Source: a virus | DNA length: 64,000 nucleotides | Reading direction: 5' to 3' (one strand) | Virus record (IMG/VR): IMGVR_UViG_3300003323_001224 | Location: 1 to 64,000 of that record | Shown here: positions 1 to 7,639 of the stretch, one piece after another | Position numbering within the stretch: the stretch's first letter is position 1 | Layout of the letters: every line of letters starts with the position of its first letter | Translations under genes and position numbers: made by a program | The notes under the pieces: generated by a model | Seen by the model: the letters and a program-made list of their open reading frames with translations, nothing else | The model's database searches: none | Told to the model about the DNA's origin: nothing

Positions 1-36
1 ATTGATGGAAGAATTTTTATAAAAATACGCGTGTAT

Positions 37-273
37 ATGACAGCTACACAATTTAAATCGAAGATCGCTGCTGCCCTTGCGGTTAAGCAGCTCACCACGG
101 ACGTATTGCAGCATGAATACATTCTATCGGTGATCCGAGAGCATACCCACTTGCACGATGAGGCCTATTTATCGAACATTCGTAGCGATTTAGGCGCGAT
201 GATGGGCACATTGTCTCAGGTGATAGAGGTGATTGATGAAACGTACAAAAAAAATACCGCACATGAAGAATAA
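37..273 (+). CDS. Small hypothetical protein (78 aa)
   Basis: Not recognised. A soluble, helix-rich protein with no membrane segment or cysteine motif. A GTG two codons upstream (31) is also possible; the ATG at 37 is preferred. Its 3' end overlaps the start of the next gene by 38 bases in another frame, so the two are probably translated together. It is the first gene of a short rightward run (37-1771). Confidence 0.6.
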   Translation: MTATQFKSKIAAALAVKQLTTDVLQHEYILSVIREHTHLHDEAYLSNIRSDLGAMMGTLSQVIEVIDETYKKNTAHEE

Positions 274-886
274 TGAAAATAGGGTAAGAGTCAATAAGGG
301 GCTGCAACACTGGCTAAGCGGGCAGCCGGCTGAAGTACAGCAGCATTTCTTGCACATGGTGCGGAGCAGATCTTCGGAATTCAAAGAAGCATTCGCCATC
401 GACAAGTTAGGGGCCATGATGGGGGTACACGCGCTGATAGATGAAGTAATGGTCCGATCAAACAGGGAGAACAGCTGTAAGAAGGGGTGCGCCTTTTGCT
501 GCCACATTAATGTGGATGTAACTGATCCAGAAGCAGCATTGATAGCGCAGCATTGCCGTGAAAAGAATATAAAGGTAGATGTCAACTATCTACATGAAAG
601 ACTCCGCAATAGAAAAATGGAGGTGGCACTAAGCAAAGCAGCTGCCTGCGTTTTTTTGAAAAATAACGAATGCAGCATCTACGAGGTGCGGCCTTTGGCT
701 TGTCGCTCCTATCTGGTCGTCAACGAGCCTCAATATTGCGATGCTGTGACTTACCGCCCACCGGCACATGGCACATTGGTCGTCAACGATCCATATGTTG
801 AACTCGAACTTTCAGCGCTCTACGATGCGTTGAAAGCGAAGAATGCGGAGCGCATGGAAAGAATGTTATTAAGGTACTTTAAATAA
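236..886 (+). CDS. YkgJ-type cysteine-cluster protein
   Basis: 216-residue protein with the CxxCC(x)nC metal-binding arrangement of the YkgJ (zinc- or iron-chelating) family: a CKKGCAFCC cluster near residue 85, then a second group of the form C-FL-NN-ECSIYEVRPLACRSY near residue 140. Members are small cytoplasmic metal-binding proteins of uncertain role. The first ATG (236) was chosen over an in-frame TTG just before it; an internal ATG at 263 is also possible. It overlaps the preceding gene. Confidence 0.75.
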   Translation: MKRTKKIPHMKNNENRVRVNKGLQHWLSGQPAEVQQHFLHMVRSRSSEFKEAFAIDKLGAMMGVHALIDEVMVRSNRENSCKKGCAFCCHINVDVTDPEAALIAQHCREKNIKVDVNYLHERLRNRKMEVALSKAAACVFLKNNECSIYEVRPLACRSYLVVNEPQYCDAVTYRPPAHGTLVVNDPYVELELSALYDALKAKNAERMERMLLRYFK

Positions 887-892
887 TGTTTT

Positions 893-1156
893 ATGAAATT
901 AACTGTCGGAGATGCATTGCTCTTGCTCTCTAAATATCCGAAAGATATGCGCATTATGGTCGAAGGCTACGAAGAGGGGTTTGATGACCCCGAGATACAT
1001 CAGCATTTTGTAGTACCGATCAAAGAACCTGATGAGTGGAACGGGGAATATATGCCGTATAAAATGGACGGAGAACAGGTGAATGGCATTGTAAATGCAT
1101 TAGTTCTTCATAGAAGAACTTACAATACAAATAAAATCAACGTTTCCGGATCGTAA
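893..1156 (+). CDS. Small conserved-type hypothetical protein (87 aa)
   Basis: Begins with a pattern common in small bacterial and phage proteins of unknown function: K-L-T-V-G-D-A, then L-L-L-S-K-Y-P-x-D-x-R-I-x-V-x-G-Y-E-x-G. Soluble, acidic, no membrane helices. It starts 6 bases after the previous stop, so it is in the same transcription unit. Function not assigned. Confidence 0.65.
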   Translation: MKLTVGDALLLLSKYPKDMRIMVEGYEEGFDDPEIHQHFVVPIKEPDEWNGEYMPYKMDGEQVNGIVNALVLHRRTYNTNKINVSGS

Positions 1157-1168
1157 CTGGACACTAAT

Positions 1169-1411
1169 ATGGGAAATAAAAAAGCAAGATGGACTGAGAA
1201 GGGGTTGGTTAGATTCGTCGCTGACGTGCCACCAGATATGGCGGAAGCGTTCGATGAATTATTGCTCCTAACAGGAGAAACGGAGCGCAAAAAAGGTTTT
1301 CAGAAATTCGTCACATGGGCCAGTCATTTTTCAAGATGGCAGGAATTCCTAAAGGAAATGAAATTAGAGTATTTAGAAAAAGCGCTGAAGGAGGAAAAGA
1401 AAAAACGATAA
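1169..1411 (+). CDS. Small basic hypothetical protein (80 aa)
   Basis: Lysine-rich, helical protein with a strongly charged C-terminal tail (EKKKR type). No recognised motif. It lies 12 bases after the previous gene. The charge could suit nucleic-acid binding, but nothing specific supports that. Confidence 0.6.
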   Translation: MGNKKARWTEKGLVRFVADVPPDMAEAFDELLLLTGETERKKGFQKFVTWASHFSRWQEFLKEMKLEYLEKALKEEKKKR

Positions 1412-1435
1412 TCTTAAACCCTAAACGAACAATGT

Positions 1436-1771
1436 ATGAAAAGGCAACGAATGGTTTTGAAAAGAGCTGCTGTAGTGTTAGGCGCATTGGATAACGATGT
1501 AAGGTTTGAGATCGTTGTCCTCTTGCTTGACAGGGGCGCCATGGAATTTGCGGATTTACGCCAAATGTTGGCGCCAATCAAGCAACCAGCATTGAGTATG
1601 AACTTGAATGTACTAAAACATGCAAAACTGATTTCGGTGGGGCAAGATGGCAAGGGGCGTAATGATCCGACGAAGCGTTATTCGGCTCAACGGCAGAAAA
1701 TAGAAACTGTATTAAGATGTGCCAATGCGCTGGCGGCGATTGCTCCGGGTGATCTAGTAGGACCGGATTGA
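1436..1771 (+). CDS. ArsR-like winged-helix DNA-binding protein
   Basis: 111 residues with an ArsR-type winged-helix core at about residues 10-70: V-L-G-A-L-D-N-D-V-R-F-E-I-V, then F-A-D-L-R-Q-M-L and a recognition-helix region ending in N-V-L-K-H-A-K-L-I. ArsR proteins are dimeric repressors. No metal-binding cysteine pair is visible, so any ligand is unknown. Last gene of the rightward run; its 3' end forms the left arm of a strong terminator. Confidence 0.7.
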   Translation: MKRQRMVLKRAAVVLGALDNDVRFEIVVLLLDRGAMEFADLRQMLAPIKQPALSMNLNVLKHAKLISVGQDGKGRNDPTKRYSAQRQKIETVLRCANALAAIAPGDLVGPD

Positions 1772-1786
1772 GCCGGTCCTACTTTT
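1757..1786. terminator. Bidirectional terminator between convergent genes
   Basis: A perfect 10-bp stem (GTAGGACCGG and its complement) with a 6-base loop, followed by TTTT on the plus strand. It overlaps the end of the ArsR-like gene and the last codon of the leftward gene ending at 1785, so it probably serves both converging transcripts. Confidence 0.85.
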
Positions 1787-2363
1787 ACCAGCCATAGACA
1801 TCTTGTTTTCGGTTATTAAAGAGATCATGATTGTAGTTTACTTCTTTTTTAGCATTGGACGAGTAGCCGGGCCGCTGGAGGGCAGCGAAAGGGTAGCAAA
1901 CTTTGTATATTCCCCCTGTTTGCGCATCATCTATATGCGAATCGTCTGGCGTAGAGAGAAATCGATCATAGTAGGAGCTATGAATCATATAACAATGAAA
2001 GCCAGCCGGGCGCTGAACTACATTGGTCTCTCCATCGGACATTAGCATAAACTCCCCGTAAGTCCCTCCCAGATACAGGTCATAAAATCTAGGCTTATTC
2101 CGCAAAAACCATTCCCACCCATCCTCTGCCGGAAACATTACATCACTCTCCATAATGCATACTTCTTCCAGATTGTGAAATTTAGCTAACGCCACCAGAT
2201 TCTTGTGGGACGCATTAATGCAATGCGCTACTGACCAATCACCAGGGCATTGAACAGGAAAATGCACCTGGTATTGCGTAATGCCCTGTCGCTGTAGTTC
2301 ATCGGAGCACGCCTGCCAATAGCTGTCGGGGAGGCGGGGGTCATGAAGGACGTAGATGATCAT
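1785..2363 (-). CDS. GT25-like glycosyltransferase
   Basis: 192-residue GT-A-like protein. The N-terminus looks like the first Rossmann strand, and residues 50-75 read S-H-K-N-L-V-A-L-A-K then I-M-E-S-D-V-M-F, the acidic (ExD) nucleotide-sugar site typical of LPS-type GT25 enzymes. Last of a leftward accessory operon holding four further glycosyltransferase-like genes. It overlaps the upstream gene by one base. The acceptor (phage DNA, capsid or host glycan) cannot be told. Confidence 0.65.
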   Translation of the reverse strand: MIIYVLHDPRLPDSYWQACSDELQRQGITQYQVHFPVQCPGDWSVAHCINASHKNLVALAKFHNLEEVCIMESDVMFPAEDGWEWFLRNKPRFYDLYLGGTYGEFMLMSDGETNVVQRPAGFHCYMIHSSYYDRFLSTPDDSHIDDAQTGGIYKVCYPFAALQRPGYSSNAKKEVNYNHDLFNNRKQDVYGW

Positions 2364-2701
2364 TATGGAGGGAATAAAAGATTTTCAATTAATTTTTTTA
2401 TGAGATCGCCTTCGCAGGGGTTTGGAGCGCAGTAGCAAACTAAAAAGATGTCATGCGTGGAAGCAGCCTTCACCATGCGACGAAATTCCGCAGATTGCGC
2501 GCTGGTTGCGTCTGCGAGTTTATCCAGCAACCAAGGGTTATACTTCTTCAGTGCCTCTTCACGCCCAGAGACGAAGTATCTGGCAGCTGTTTTTTTAGAG
2601 GAATTCCCCCAGCTGTATGGGTTGCCCATCACGCTACCACGACCAATATAAAAGTCATAGGCAGTAGGAATGTGCTTTTTCTTATTGACGACAGTGACCA
2701 A
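2363..2701 (-). CDS. DUF4326 family protein
   Basis: 112 residues with the DUF4326 signature: Y-I-G-R-G-S-V-M-G-N-P-Y near residue 18 and V-C-Y-C-A-P-N-P-C-E-G-D near residue 90. The family is widespread in phages and bacteria and its role is unknown; the conserved cysteines suggest metal or nucleotide binding. It overlaps the upstream small membrane-protein gene by 20 bases. Confidence 0.8.
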   Translation of the reverse strand: MVTVVNKKKHIPTAYDFYIGRGSVMGNPYSWGNSSKKTAARYFVSGREEALKKYNPWLLDKLADATSAQSAEFRRMVKAASTHDIFLVCYCAPNPCEGDLIKKLIENLLFPP

Positions 2702-2837
2702 TTATTTTACCGATTGAAAAGCCAAATATAAAACCACATAGCCAAAGCAGCCAAAGTGGTAAAACATGTATGACAAGATCAGAAATTATCATTCCAAGCA
2801 CAAAAGCCGCGGTATATGCAAAAGTAGTACGTGTCAT
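2682..2837 (-). CDS. Small two-helix membrane protein (51 aa)
   Basis: ATG at 2837-2835 shares bases with the TGA of the upstream methyltransferase-like gene (ATGA overlap), which strongly supports translation. The protein is almost entirely hydrophobic, with two likely membrane helices (about residues 6-25 and 27-45) and a charged end. Function unknown; it could be a holin-like or envelope-modifying peptide made with the glycosylation operon. Confidence 0.6.
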   Translation of the reverse strand: MTRTTFAYTAAFVLGMIISDLVIHVLPLWLLWLCGFIFGFSIGKIIGHCRQ

Positions 2838-3949
2838 ATAAATCTAAATTTGCCGAGCGTAACTCCTTTCCAACGCTCAAAATCGTATACATTACTGACG
2901 GCTGTAGTCTGCGGAAATCCTTCAATCAGTAAGTCGCAGCGGTATTTAAATTCATTTAACGTAGTGTCCAAATGATACACATAATTGGCTTCTGGCTCTG
3001 TGTCATGAACGATGATGACGGTAGCCTTATCCGCATATTCATAAAGCAATTTATAACGTTCGATAGCTGGTGCGCAGTCAATAAAAACGATGGAGATCGG
3101 CAGATCGTAGCCGCCATATAAATTTTCATAGCTATCCTCTGCAATCCAGCACGAAACGCCTTCAAATATTTCTGCCCATTCTTTGTTAGTCTCATAGGAA
3201 ATAAATGTTCGCTGCTGTAACTCACAATATCTATATAATAGCATCGTACTCCCGTATCCAGCGCCAAATTCCAACACCACTCCAGGTTTGATATGCTCCA
3301 AAGCCATCCATAACATGGGGCGGTGTGAGCTATACTTATCGTCTACACAAAAGAAACTAGCCGGGTAATAAATGTCGTTCAATTTTGACTGCATGCATTT
3401 AAAGATCTGCCAATAACCAGTTTTCCAAGGACGCGCATCTTGTGCCCTAGCTGGTTCGACAAAAAGATGCGCAGGCCATGGATCGAGCAATCTCCCACCC
3501 ATAATACTATCCCATACCCCTTCCTGGTCCCAGTTATCGCAGATGATAATACCACCATCTGTTATTTTTGTCAGCGCTGCGGCGATGCATTCATCACGGT
3601 AGCTGCCGTCGATGACGATGATATCGAATTGCCCATCGTATTCATAAATAGCCTGAACGTAGGCGCTTTTCAATTCAACCTCCCCAGCAACGACTGGCCG
3701 ATGAATCAGTTTACCATCCGCGCCCCCCATATACAATATCCACATGCCGTCTGCCTCTACTGTACATACTTCTTTGGCATGATGACGCCACCATGTTGTA
3801 CTATGCCCGCCGCCATATTCAAATACCCGTTTATCTTTTAAATCCCAGGTTTTCAGAACATCCAAAAAAGTTTTGGTGAACCAGGGGAAAACGAGTCCAT
3901 TGCGTTCATCAATGTATTGCGTATCTGGATGAGGGGGTGGTAAAGGCAT
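2834..3949 (-). CDS. Tandem Rossmann (methyltransferase-like) protein
   Basis: 371 residues containing two SAM-methyltransferase-like Rossmann units. The first has R-V-F-E-Y-G-G-G-H-S-T near residue 41, then V-E-A-D and F-D-I-I-V-I-D-G. The second has V-V-L-E-F-G-A-G-Y-G-S-T near residue 225, then S-Y-E-T-N and I-V-F-I-D-C-A-P. Both glycine-rich motifs look intact. It sits among glycosyltransferase-like genes, so a sugar or nucleotide substrate is plausible but unproven. ATGA overlap downstream and one-base overlap upstream. Confidence 0.7.
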   Translation of the reverse strand: MPLPPPHPDTQYIDERNGLVFPWFTKTFLDVLKTWDLKDKRVFEYGGGHSTTWWRHHAKEVCTVEADGMWILYMGGADGKLIHRPVVAGEVELKSAYVQAIYEYDGQFDIIVIDGSYRDECIAAALTKITDGGIIICDNWDQEGVWDSIMGGRLLDPWPAHLFVEPARAQDARPWKTGYWQIFKCMQSKLNDIYYPASFFCVDDKYSSHRPMLWMALEHIKPGVVLEFGAGYGSTMLLYRYCELQQRTFISYETNKEWAEIFEGVSCWIAEDSYENLYGGYDLPISIVFIDCAPAIERYKLLYEYADKATVIIVHDTEPEANYVYHLDTTLNEFKYRCDLLIEGFPQTTAVSNVYDFERWKGVTLGKFRFI

Positions 3950-4377
3950 TATTTTAGCGTTTTAAAAATTGAAACATAATACTGCTCCAGGTATTTCCAG
4001 ACCGCATCCGATCCTTCCCGTACGAGCAGATCGAATACGGGTTCGGCTTGCAGATCGCTCCCATCCCCAAAGCACTTGCCACCAATCCATTCGCATTCAT
4101 GGAAGGGATGATCTTCTTCGTAATCATTTAAAGGAAGGGGGGAATGATAACTCAAAAAAGCGCCTTTTGGCCGAATGGATTTTCTTGCTTGCCTATCATA
4201 ATCCAACGACTCTATAAAAACATGGGGGAGATACCAATTAGTAAAAGCCGTAAAAGATACTGCACCTAAATCGCCTTTGAGCACCATAAATAAAGAGCAA
4301 TCACCTATGCCATAGTTCTTGCCAGGATTAGGATCGCGTTTATCCCATGCGGGTGATATTTGAATGATGCGTTCCAT
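3949..4377 (-). CDS. Hypothetical protein (142 aa)
   Basis: Soluble, aromatic-rich protein with no domain I can name. Central tryptophan and histidine clusters (for example H-P-F-H-E-C-E-W) suggest a compact fold. It starts within the TAATG overlap shared with the 47-codon gene upstream, so it is part of the glycosyltransferase operon. Confidence 0.6.
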   Translation of the reverse strand: MERIIQISPAWDKRDPNPGKNYGIGDCSLFMVLKGDLGAVSFTAFTNWYLPHVFIESLDYDRQARKSIRPKGAFLSYHSPLPLNDYEEDHPFHECEWIGGKCFGDGSDLQAEPVFDLLVREGSDAVWKYLEQYYVSIFKTLK

Positions 4378-4520
4378 TATTTCAATGCAGACGCTGAATA
4401 ATATTTTGCAGGGGATCGGCGAAGATTACTTTCTGCAAAAGATGTCATCACATTTCCAATTGATTCAGGGAGATGTTTGGCAGAGGTGGTGACAACCTGT
4501 TTCACCAGATCAGCCACCAT
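4377..4520 (-). CDS. Small hypothetical protein (47 aa)
   Basis: An uninterrupted frame that starts 8 bases after the preceding TAG stop and ends in a TAATG overlap with the next gene. This tight packing is the main evidence. The peptide is amphipathic (V-A-D-L-V-K-Q-V-V near the start) with a basic, serine-rich end. No recognised domain. Confidence 0.5.
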   Translation of the reverse strand: MVADLVKQVVTTSAKHLPESIGNVMTSFAESNLRRSPAKYYSASALK

Positions 4521-4528
4521 CTCCCTTT

Positions 4529-4732
4529 CTAAAAAGGGACGACAGGAATTTTGATTTGATCCATTTGTTCCCGGTATTCGGCGGGAATCTGACTGGCAGC
4601 GAACATCAAAACCGACTGTTCATCCTTGGCAATATGCGAACGGATGTCTTGTACAATTTTTGGCTTTGCACCTTCTTCTTTGATTTGTTTTTCGGTAGGC
4701 TCGAAAAGAATGGCGTACTGATACAGTTTCAT
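4529..4732 (-). CDS. Small hypothetical protein (67 aa)
   Basis: Starts in a 4-base overlap with the upstream GNAT-like gene and ends in TAG. Mixed charged protein with no motif recognised. The operon position is its only functional clue. Confidence 0.55.
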   Translation of the reverse strand: MKLYQYAILFEPTEKQIKEEGAKPKIVQDIRSHIAKDEQSVLMFAASQIPAEYREQMDQIKIPVVPF

Positions 4733-5049
4733 ATATTAAAGTATTTAATGACATTATTCTCACCTTCAGGAACGAAACCGCGTTTTTCGATAAGATGCTT
4801 TTTGAATGGTTGGTTAAAAAATTCCATGATACGGAGGTTTCGTTTATCTCGCTTACAACTAGCTTCAAACCATTCGAGCACATCTTCAAAATGTCCATTT
4901 CCAGGTGTTCGGTTAAAAATGGCAATGATATCATACGAGGTGCCGGAATCATCATAGAGACCATAACAGGTTCCCACACGGAAAGAAATGCATCCAGTCA
5001 AAGAATGGTATGATGCTTCAAAATCCAAATTATGAGTAGTCCTGAACAT
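4729..5049 (-). CDS. GNAT-like acetyltransferase (106 aa)
   Basis: Resembles small phage-type GNAT N-acetyltransferases: a strand ending in I-F-N-R-T-P-G-N-G-H-F-E-D, close to the acetyl-CoA pyrophosphate-binding region, an amphipathic helix, and a closing K-R-G-F-V-P-E-G motif. Short for a full GNAT, so the N-terminal strands may be reduced. The substrate is unknown; it could modify a sugar or a host protein in the surrounding glycosylation operon. Confidence 0.6.
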   Translation of the reverse strand: MFRTTHNLDFEASYHSLTGCISFRVGTCYGLYDDSGTSYDIIAIFNRTPGNGHFEDVLEWFEASCKRDKRNLRIMEFFNQPFKKHLIEKRGFVPEGENNVIKYFNI

Positions 5050-5135
5050 TCCATATAAAGACCTCCAGGGACTTCGGAGGCCGAGCGTAAAGACGCCCAG
5101 TCGCGCGTATCAAACAAAACGATGCCACCTCCCAT
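4998..5135 (-). CDS. Possible small protein or gene fragment (45 aa)
   Basis: An open frame covers the otherwise empty interval 5050-5193. The portion outside the GNAT gene looks protein-like (V-L-F-D-T-R-D-W-A-S, then E-V-P-G-G-L-Y-M) and the open frame continues further upstream without an ATG. It overlaps the GNAT start by 52 bases, where the composition becomes less convincing. Possibly the remnant of a longer gene. Confidence 0.3.
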   Translation of the reverse strand: MGGGIVLFDTRDWASLRSASEVPGGLYMECSGLLIIWILKHHTIL

Positions 5136-5193
5136 GTAAAAGACAACAGCTGATGACCAATATATCAAAGAGCTGGCATTGCCCTTTGCGCAA

Positions 5194-6015
5194 TTATTTC
5201 ATCAGTCCTACATATTCATCTCTATATTGCTTCATCCAAGTATGATCATCATGCGGATAGATTGATTCGAATAAAGAGAAAATCCTATTAAAGTTTTCCT
5301 CTGTGTACCCTGGACGGGGTAGATGCGCATCGATGATATCCGGTGCAACTACCCAGCCATCCCGGTCAGCGCGGCGGGCCGCAAACTGCGTTCCAGGCTT
5401 GGCACGATCATGCTCTATTATGAGATCCGTCATGGCTGAAAGATGCTGGTAGGCGGTCTCCTGGTCCTTCGCCCAGTAGTTACCCCTAAAATGCTCCGCT
5501 TCCAGCTCGCCTAAAAGATCATCCAGGCATTTTTGCAGGATGCGTCCATTGATGCGCATAAAACTGCGCCAGCCAACAGCCGGGGCAATGATGTAACACA
5601 TAGGTACCTGTCCTTCAGGAACCAAATCAATACCTATCACATTGATCCAACCAGTATAATCGAATTGCTGCCAATATTCCTCGTTAAATACGCACATATC
5701 GGCATCAGAAGTTATTAGTATATCCGTTGGATCGATTTTGGGTATGGCTGCCGCATATAGGCGGGCGCACTGCGCATAGGTTGCTTGTTTATGCGGCGGA
5801 GCGCTAAATCGAAAAAAACGGGTTGTCGGTGCTATTTTGCTGCACCAACCATTAGCAAAGCCTAAACGTAATATTTCACCATCCGTCATTGCTGACGGCA
5901 TATCCGGGAATATTATAATACTGTCAATTCCCAGCTTATACCAGCTATAAACAGCAAAAGGAAGATTAAAGGCATACAGATCATCCGCCGTGCAACTCAG
6001 GATCGCTTTCATCAT
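5194..6015 (-). CDS. Glycosyltransferase-like protein (GT-A fold)
   Basis: 273 residues. The N-terminal half reads like a nucleotide-diphospho-sugar transferase: I-L-S-C-T-A-D-D-L-Y near the start, then I-L-I-T-S-D-A-D-M-C-V-F around residue 100, with the DxD metal/nucleotide-sugar motif preceded by hydrophobic residues. Two adjacent ATG codons (6015, 6012) are possible starts. It overlaps the preceding gene by 35 bases. Acceptor unknown. Confidence 0.65.
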   Translation of the reverse strand: MMKAILSCTADDLYAFNLPFAVYSWYKLGIDSIIIFPDMPSAMTDGEILRLGFANGWCSKIAPTTRFFRFSAPPHKQATYAQCARLYAAAIPKIDPTDILITSDADMCVFNEEYWQQFDYTGWINVIGIDLVPEGQVPMCYIIAPAVGWRSFMRINGRILQKCLDDLLGELEAEHFRGNYWAKDQETAYQHLSAMTDLIIEHDRAKPGTQFAARRADRDGWVVAPDIIDAHLPRPGYTEENFNRIFSLFESIYPHDDHTWMKQYRDEYVGLMK

Positions 6016-6205
6016 GAGAAGGTGATTTACGTTTTAATTTTTTGCCCATGTGGACCAGCGCATAGGCAGCGGAGAGCGCACGCGTATCGAATAGCCCATC
6101 GGAGCCCAATTCGGTATGAGGATTGCGCAATAGATATTGTACCTGTCCCTCGTGTTCTTCCACTACAATGACAAACTCATTCCTTTGTAACAAGGCGTAG
6201 TTCAT
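5981..6205 (-). CDS. Small hypothetical protein (74 aa)
   Basis: Starts in an ATGA overlap with the 30-residue membrane protein upstream. Short beta-rich N-terminus and a basic, proline/aspartate-rich tail. No known motif. Translational coupling on both sides supports expression. Confidence 0.55.
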   Translation of the reverse strand: MNYALLQRNEFVIVVEEHEGQVQYLLRNPHTELGSDGLFDTRALSAAYALVHMGKKLKRKSPSHDESDPELHGG

Positions 6206-6294
6206 GAATTACAGCATTTACACAGAATAATTAATGCGATGATTAAAAGTAAGCAGCCTAAATTATCTCCTATTTCAATTTCCTGTTTAGACAT
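6202..6294 (-). CDS. 30-residue single-helix membrane peptide
   Basis: A complete ATG-TGA frame too short for ordinary gene finding. It has a charged N-terminus, one helix made almost only of Leu and Ile (about residues 13-25), then a cysteine-rich end (C-K-C-C). Its ATG directly abuts the TAA of the upstream gene and its TGA overlaps the next ATG. These junctions make it likely to be real. Function unknown. Confidence 0.55.
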   Translation of the reverse strand: MSKQEIEIGDNLGCLLLIIALIILCKCCNS

Positions 6295-6984
6295 TTATAT
6301 TCCATTAATAAAAAATAAACATTTCAGCGCATTGTAGGGAGTCTGATAATAGGCTACAAAATCTTGATCTTCGCCTGTGTGCGTGATACCTATTTCATGC
6401 AATACCATACTGGCAGCACTTTGATCCTGGCGCGCATGCAGGAACAAAGGATGGCGGCTGTCTTCCTCATTTCGGGTGCGATGCCCCTTAAACATCTCGT
6501 CAGCACACATCAAATCCCAGTATTCAAAGAATTGCTTACCATTAGGATTGTCGATGTTAATACCCACCGCTCCGGTGGCGAATTCAGAAACATCATTCAA
6601 TTCTTCGCGGTTTTCAATTCCCACATATTCCAACAACCTGTCAGGGGCGGTTTGCGCGAGACTATATCCTGACTTGAATAAGTATAAGCCATTTTCTTGA
6701 ATATAATCAAAGATGGGCATGGGATTATTGATCGCCCAAAAAGACGCATCCAACCACAATACAATCTTATATCCTCGTTTAAATGCTTCCGCGAACGCGT
6801 ACGGCTTAAAGGCGTACGGATTTTCGTTATGCGGAGGACAACCCGGAGGATATTCATCCCGCCAAAATAAAAAGTCTCCAGGGTAACCGTGATAGATAAG
6901 AGAGCGTTCGAGCCGGTCTATACCTTTTGCATACCAGCCGCCGATCCCGGCGCTAATAATCAGGGGCTTTGTAGATAACTCCAT
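6295..6984 (-). CDS. Glycosyltransferase-like protein
   Basis: 229 residues starting at the first ATG (6984); an in-frame TTG 10 codons upstream falls inside the operator-like palindrome and is rejected. It has a GT-A-type N-terminus (L-I-I-S-A-G-I-G-G-W-Y) and an acidic motif in I-V-L-W-L-D-A-S-F-W-A-I near residue 75, replacing DxD with DxS. Such single-acid variants occur in nucleotide-sugar transferase families, so activity is uncertain. The 19-bp palindrome 29 bases upstream probably controls this half of the operon. Confidence 0.6.
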   Translation of the reverse strand: MELSTKPLIISAGIGGWYAKGIDRLERSLIYHGYPGDFLFWRDEYPPGCPPHNENPYAFKPYAFAEAFKRGYKIVLWLDASFWAINNPMPIFDYIQENGLYLFKSGYSLAQTAPDRLLEYVGIENREELNDVSEFATGAVGINIDNPNGKQFFEYWDLMCADEMFKGHRTRNEEDSRHPLFLHARQDQSAASMVLHEIGITHTGEDQDFVAYYQTPYNALKCLFFINGI

Positions 6985-7012
6985 ACAATGATACAAAAGT
7001 TTTTGAAAAACC

Positions 7013-7031
7013 AATCAATTTTTTATTGATT
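7013..7031. promoter_or_regulatory. Operator-like palindrome AATCAA-N7-TTGATT (site A)
   Basis: AATCAA, seven A/T bases, TTGATT; the flanking C and G extend the arms. It lies 29 bases upstream of the ATG at 6984. The same 19-base arrangement recurs at 52128, 54046 and 54626, always upstream of leftward genes. Inferred binding site of a phage repressor. Confidence 0.6.
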
Positions 7032-7039
7032 GATAAAAA

Positions 7040-7639
7040 TTATTTTATGCCGTATCTTTCGTTGAAAGGGGTAGAAGTGTGTCGGTAGTAGTAGAGAGGG
7101 TGGGGTATGTGAATCTCAGTTTTCAGCAACGGTTTGATAAGCTGGGCAAACCTGTGATCCTCACCCCACCTTATATGTGGTATTTTCACTTTCCTGCAAA
7201 TTTCCGTTTTGATAGGAGTTTTAAAAAAAGGTGTGCGTACATGATCATACCCCCCGACATTTTCTCCCCAATCTACATATTCCAAGCTAAAACGTGAAGT
7301 GCTATCAACGCCATCAATATTGCATAGCTCCAGGAATGTAATGCAATCAGGCGCATGCTGGATGGCATCCAATATTAACGGTATAGCATCAGCTGAGATC
7401 ATGTCGTCATCATCGATTTGCCAAGAATATGTGCCATTGCAATTGGTATATAACTTCTCCCTCTTCTCACCGATGGTCATTTCCTTATCGTCGCATAATG
7501 AAATAATTTCCACTTCGCTTTCCAGTTCGTTCGCCTTGATCATGTATTCCAGTTTAGCAATCAGATCTTCAAAAAGCTCTTTTCGATCATGCGTCGTTGG
7601 TATTTGAATTGAAAGCAGCTTCTGAAAGTTGGTTCCCAT
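7040..7639 (-). CDS. Family 2-like glycosyltransferase
   Basis: 199 residues from the ATG at 7639; the longer open frame upstream runs antisense-like through the next gene and lacks protein character. Contains a GT2-type core: a long helix, then S-W-Q-I-D-D-D-D-M-I-S near residue 77 as the acidic nucleotide-sugar motif, and W-G-E-D-H-R-F near residue 170 resembling the catalytic ED of GT2 enzymes. It overlaps the upstream gene by 53 bases. Likely an active transferase; acceptor unknown. Confidence 0.7.
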   Translation of the reverse strand: MGTNFQKLLSIQIPTTHDRKELFEDLIAKLEYMIKANELESEVEIISLCDDKEMTIGEKREKLYTNCNGTYSWQIDDDDMISADAIPLILDAIQHAPDCITFLELCNIDGVDSTSRFSLEYVDWGENVGGYDHVRTPFFKTPIKTEICRKVKIPHIRWGEDHRFAQLIKPLLKTEIHIPHPLYYYRHTSTPFNERYGIK

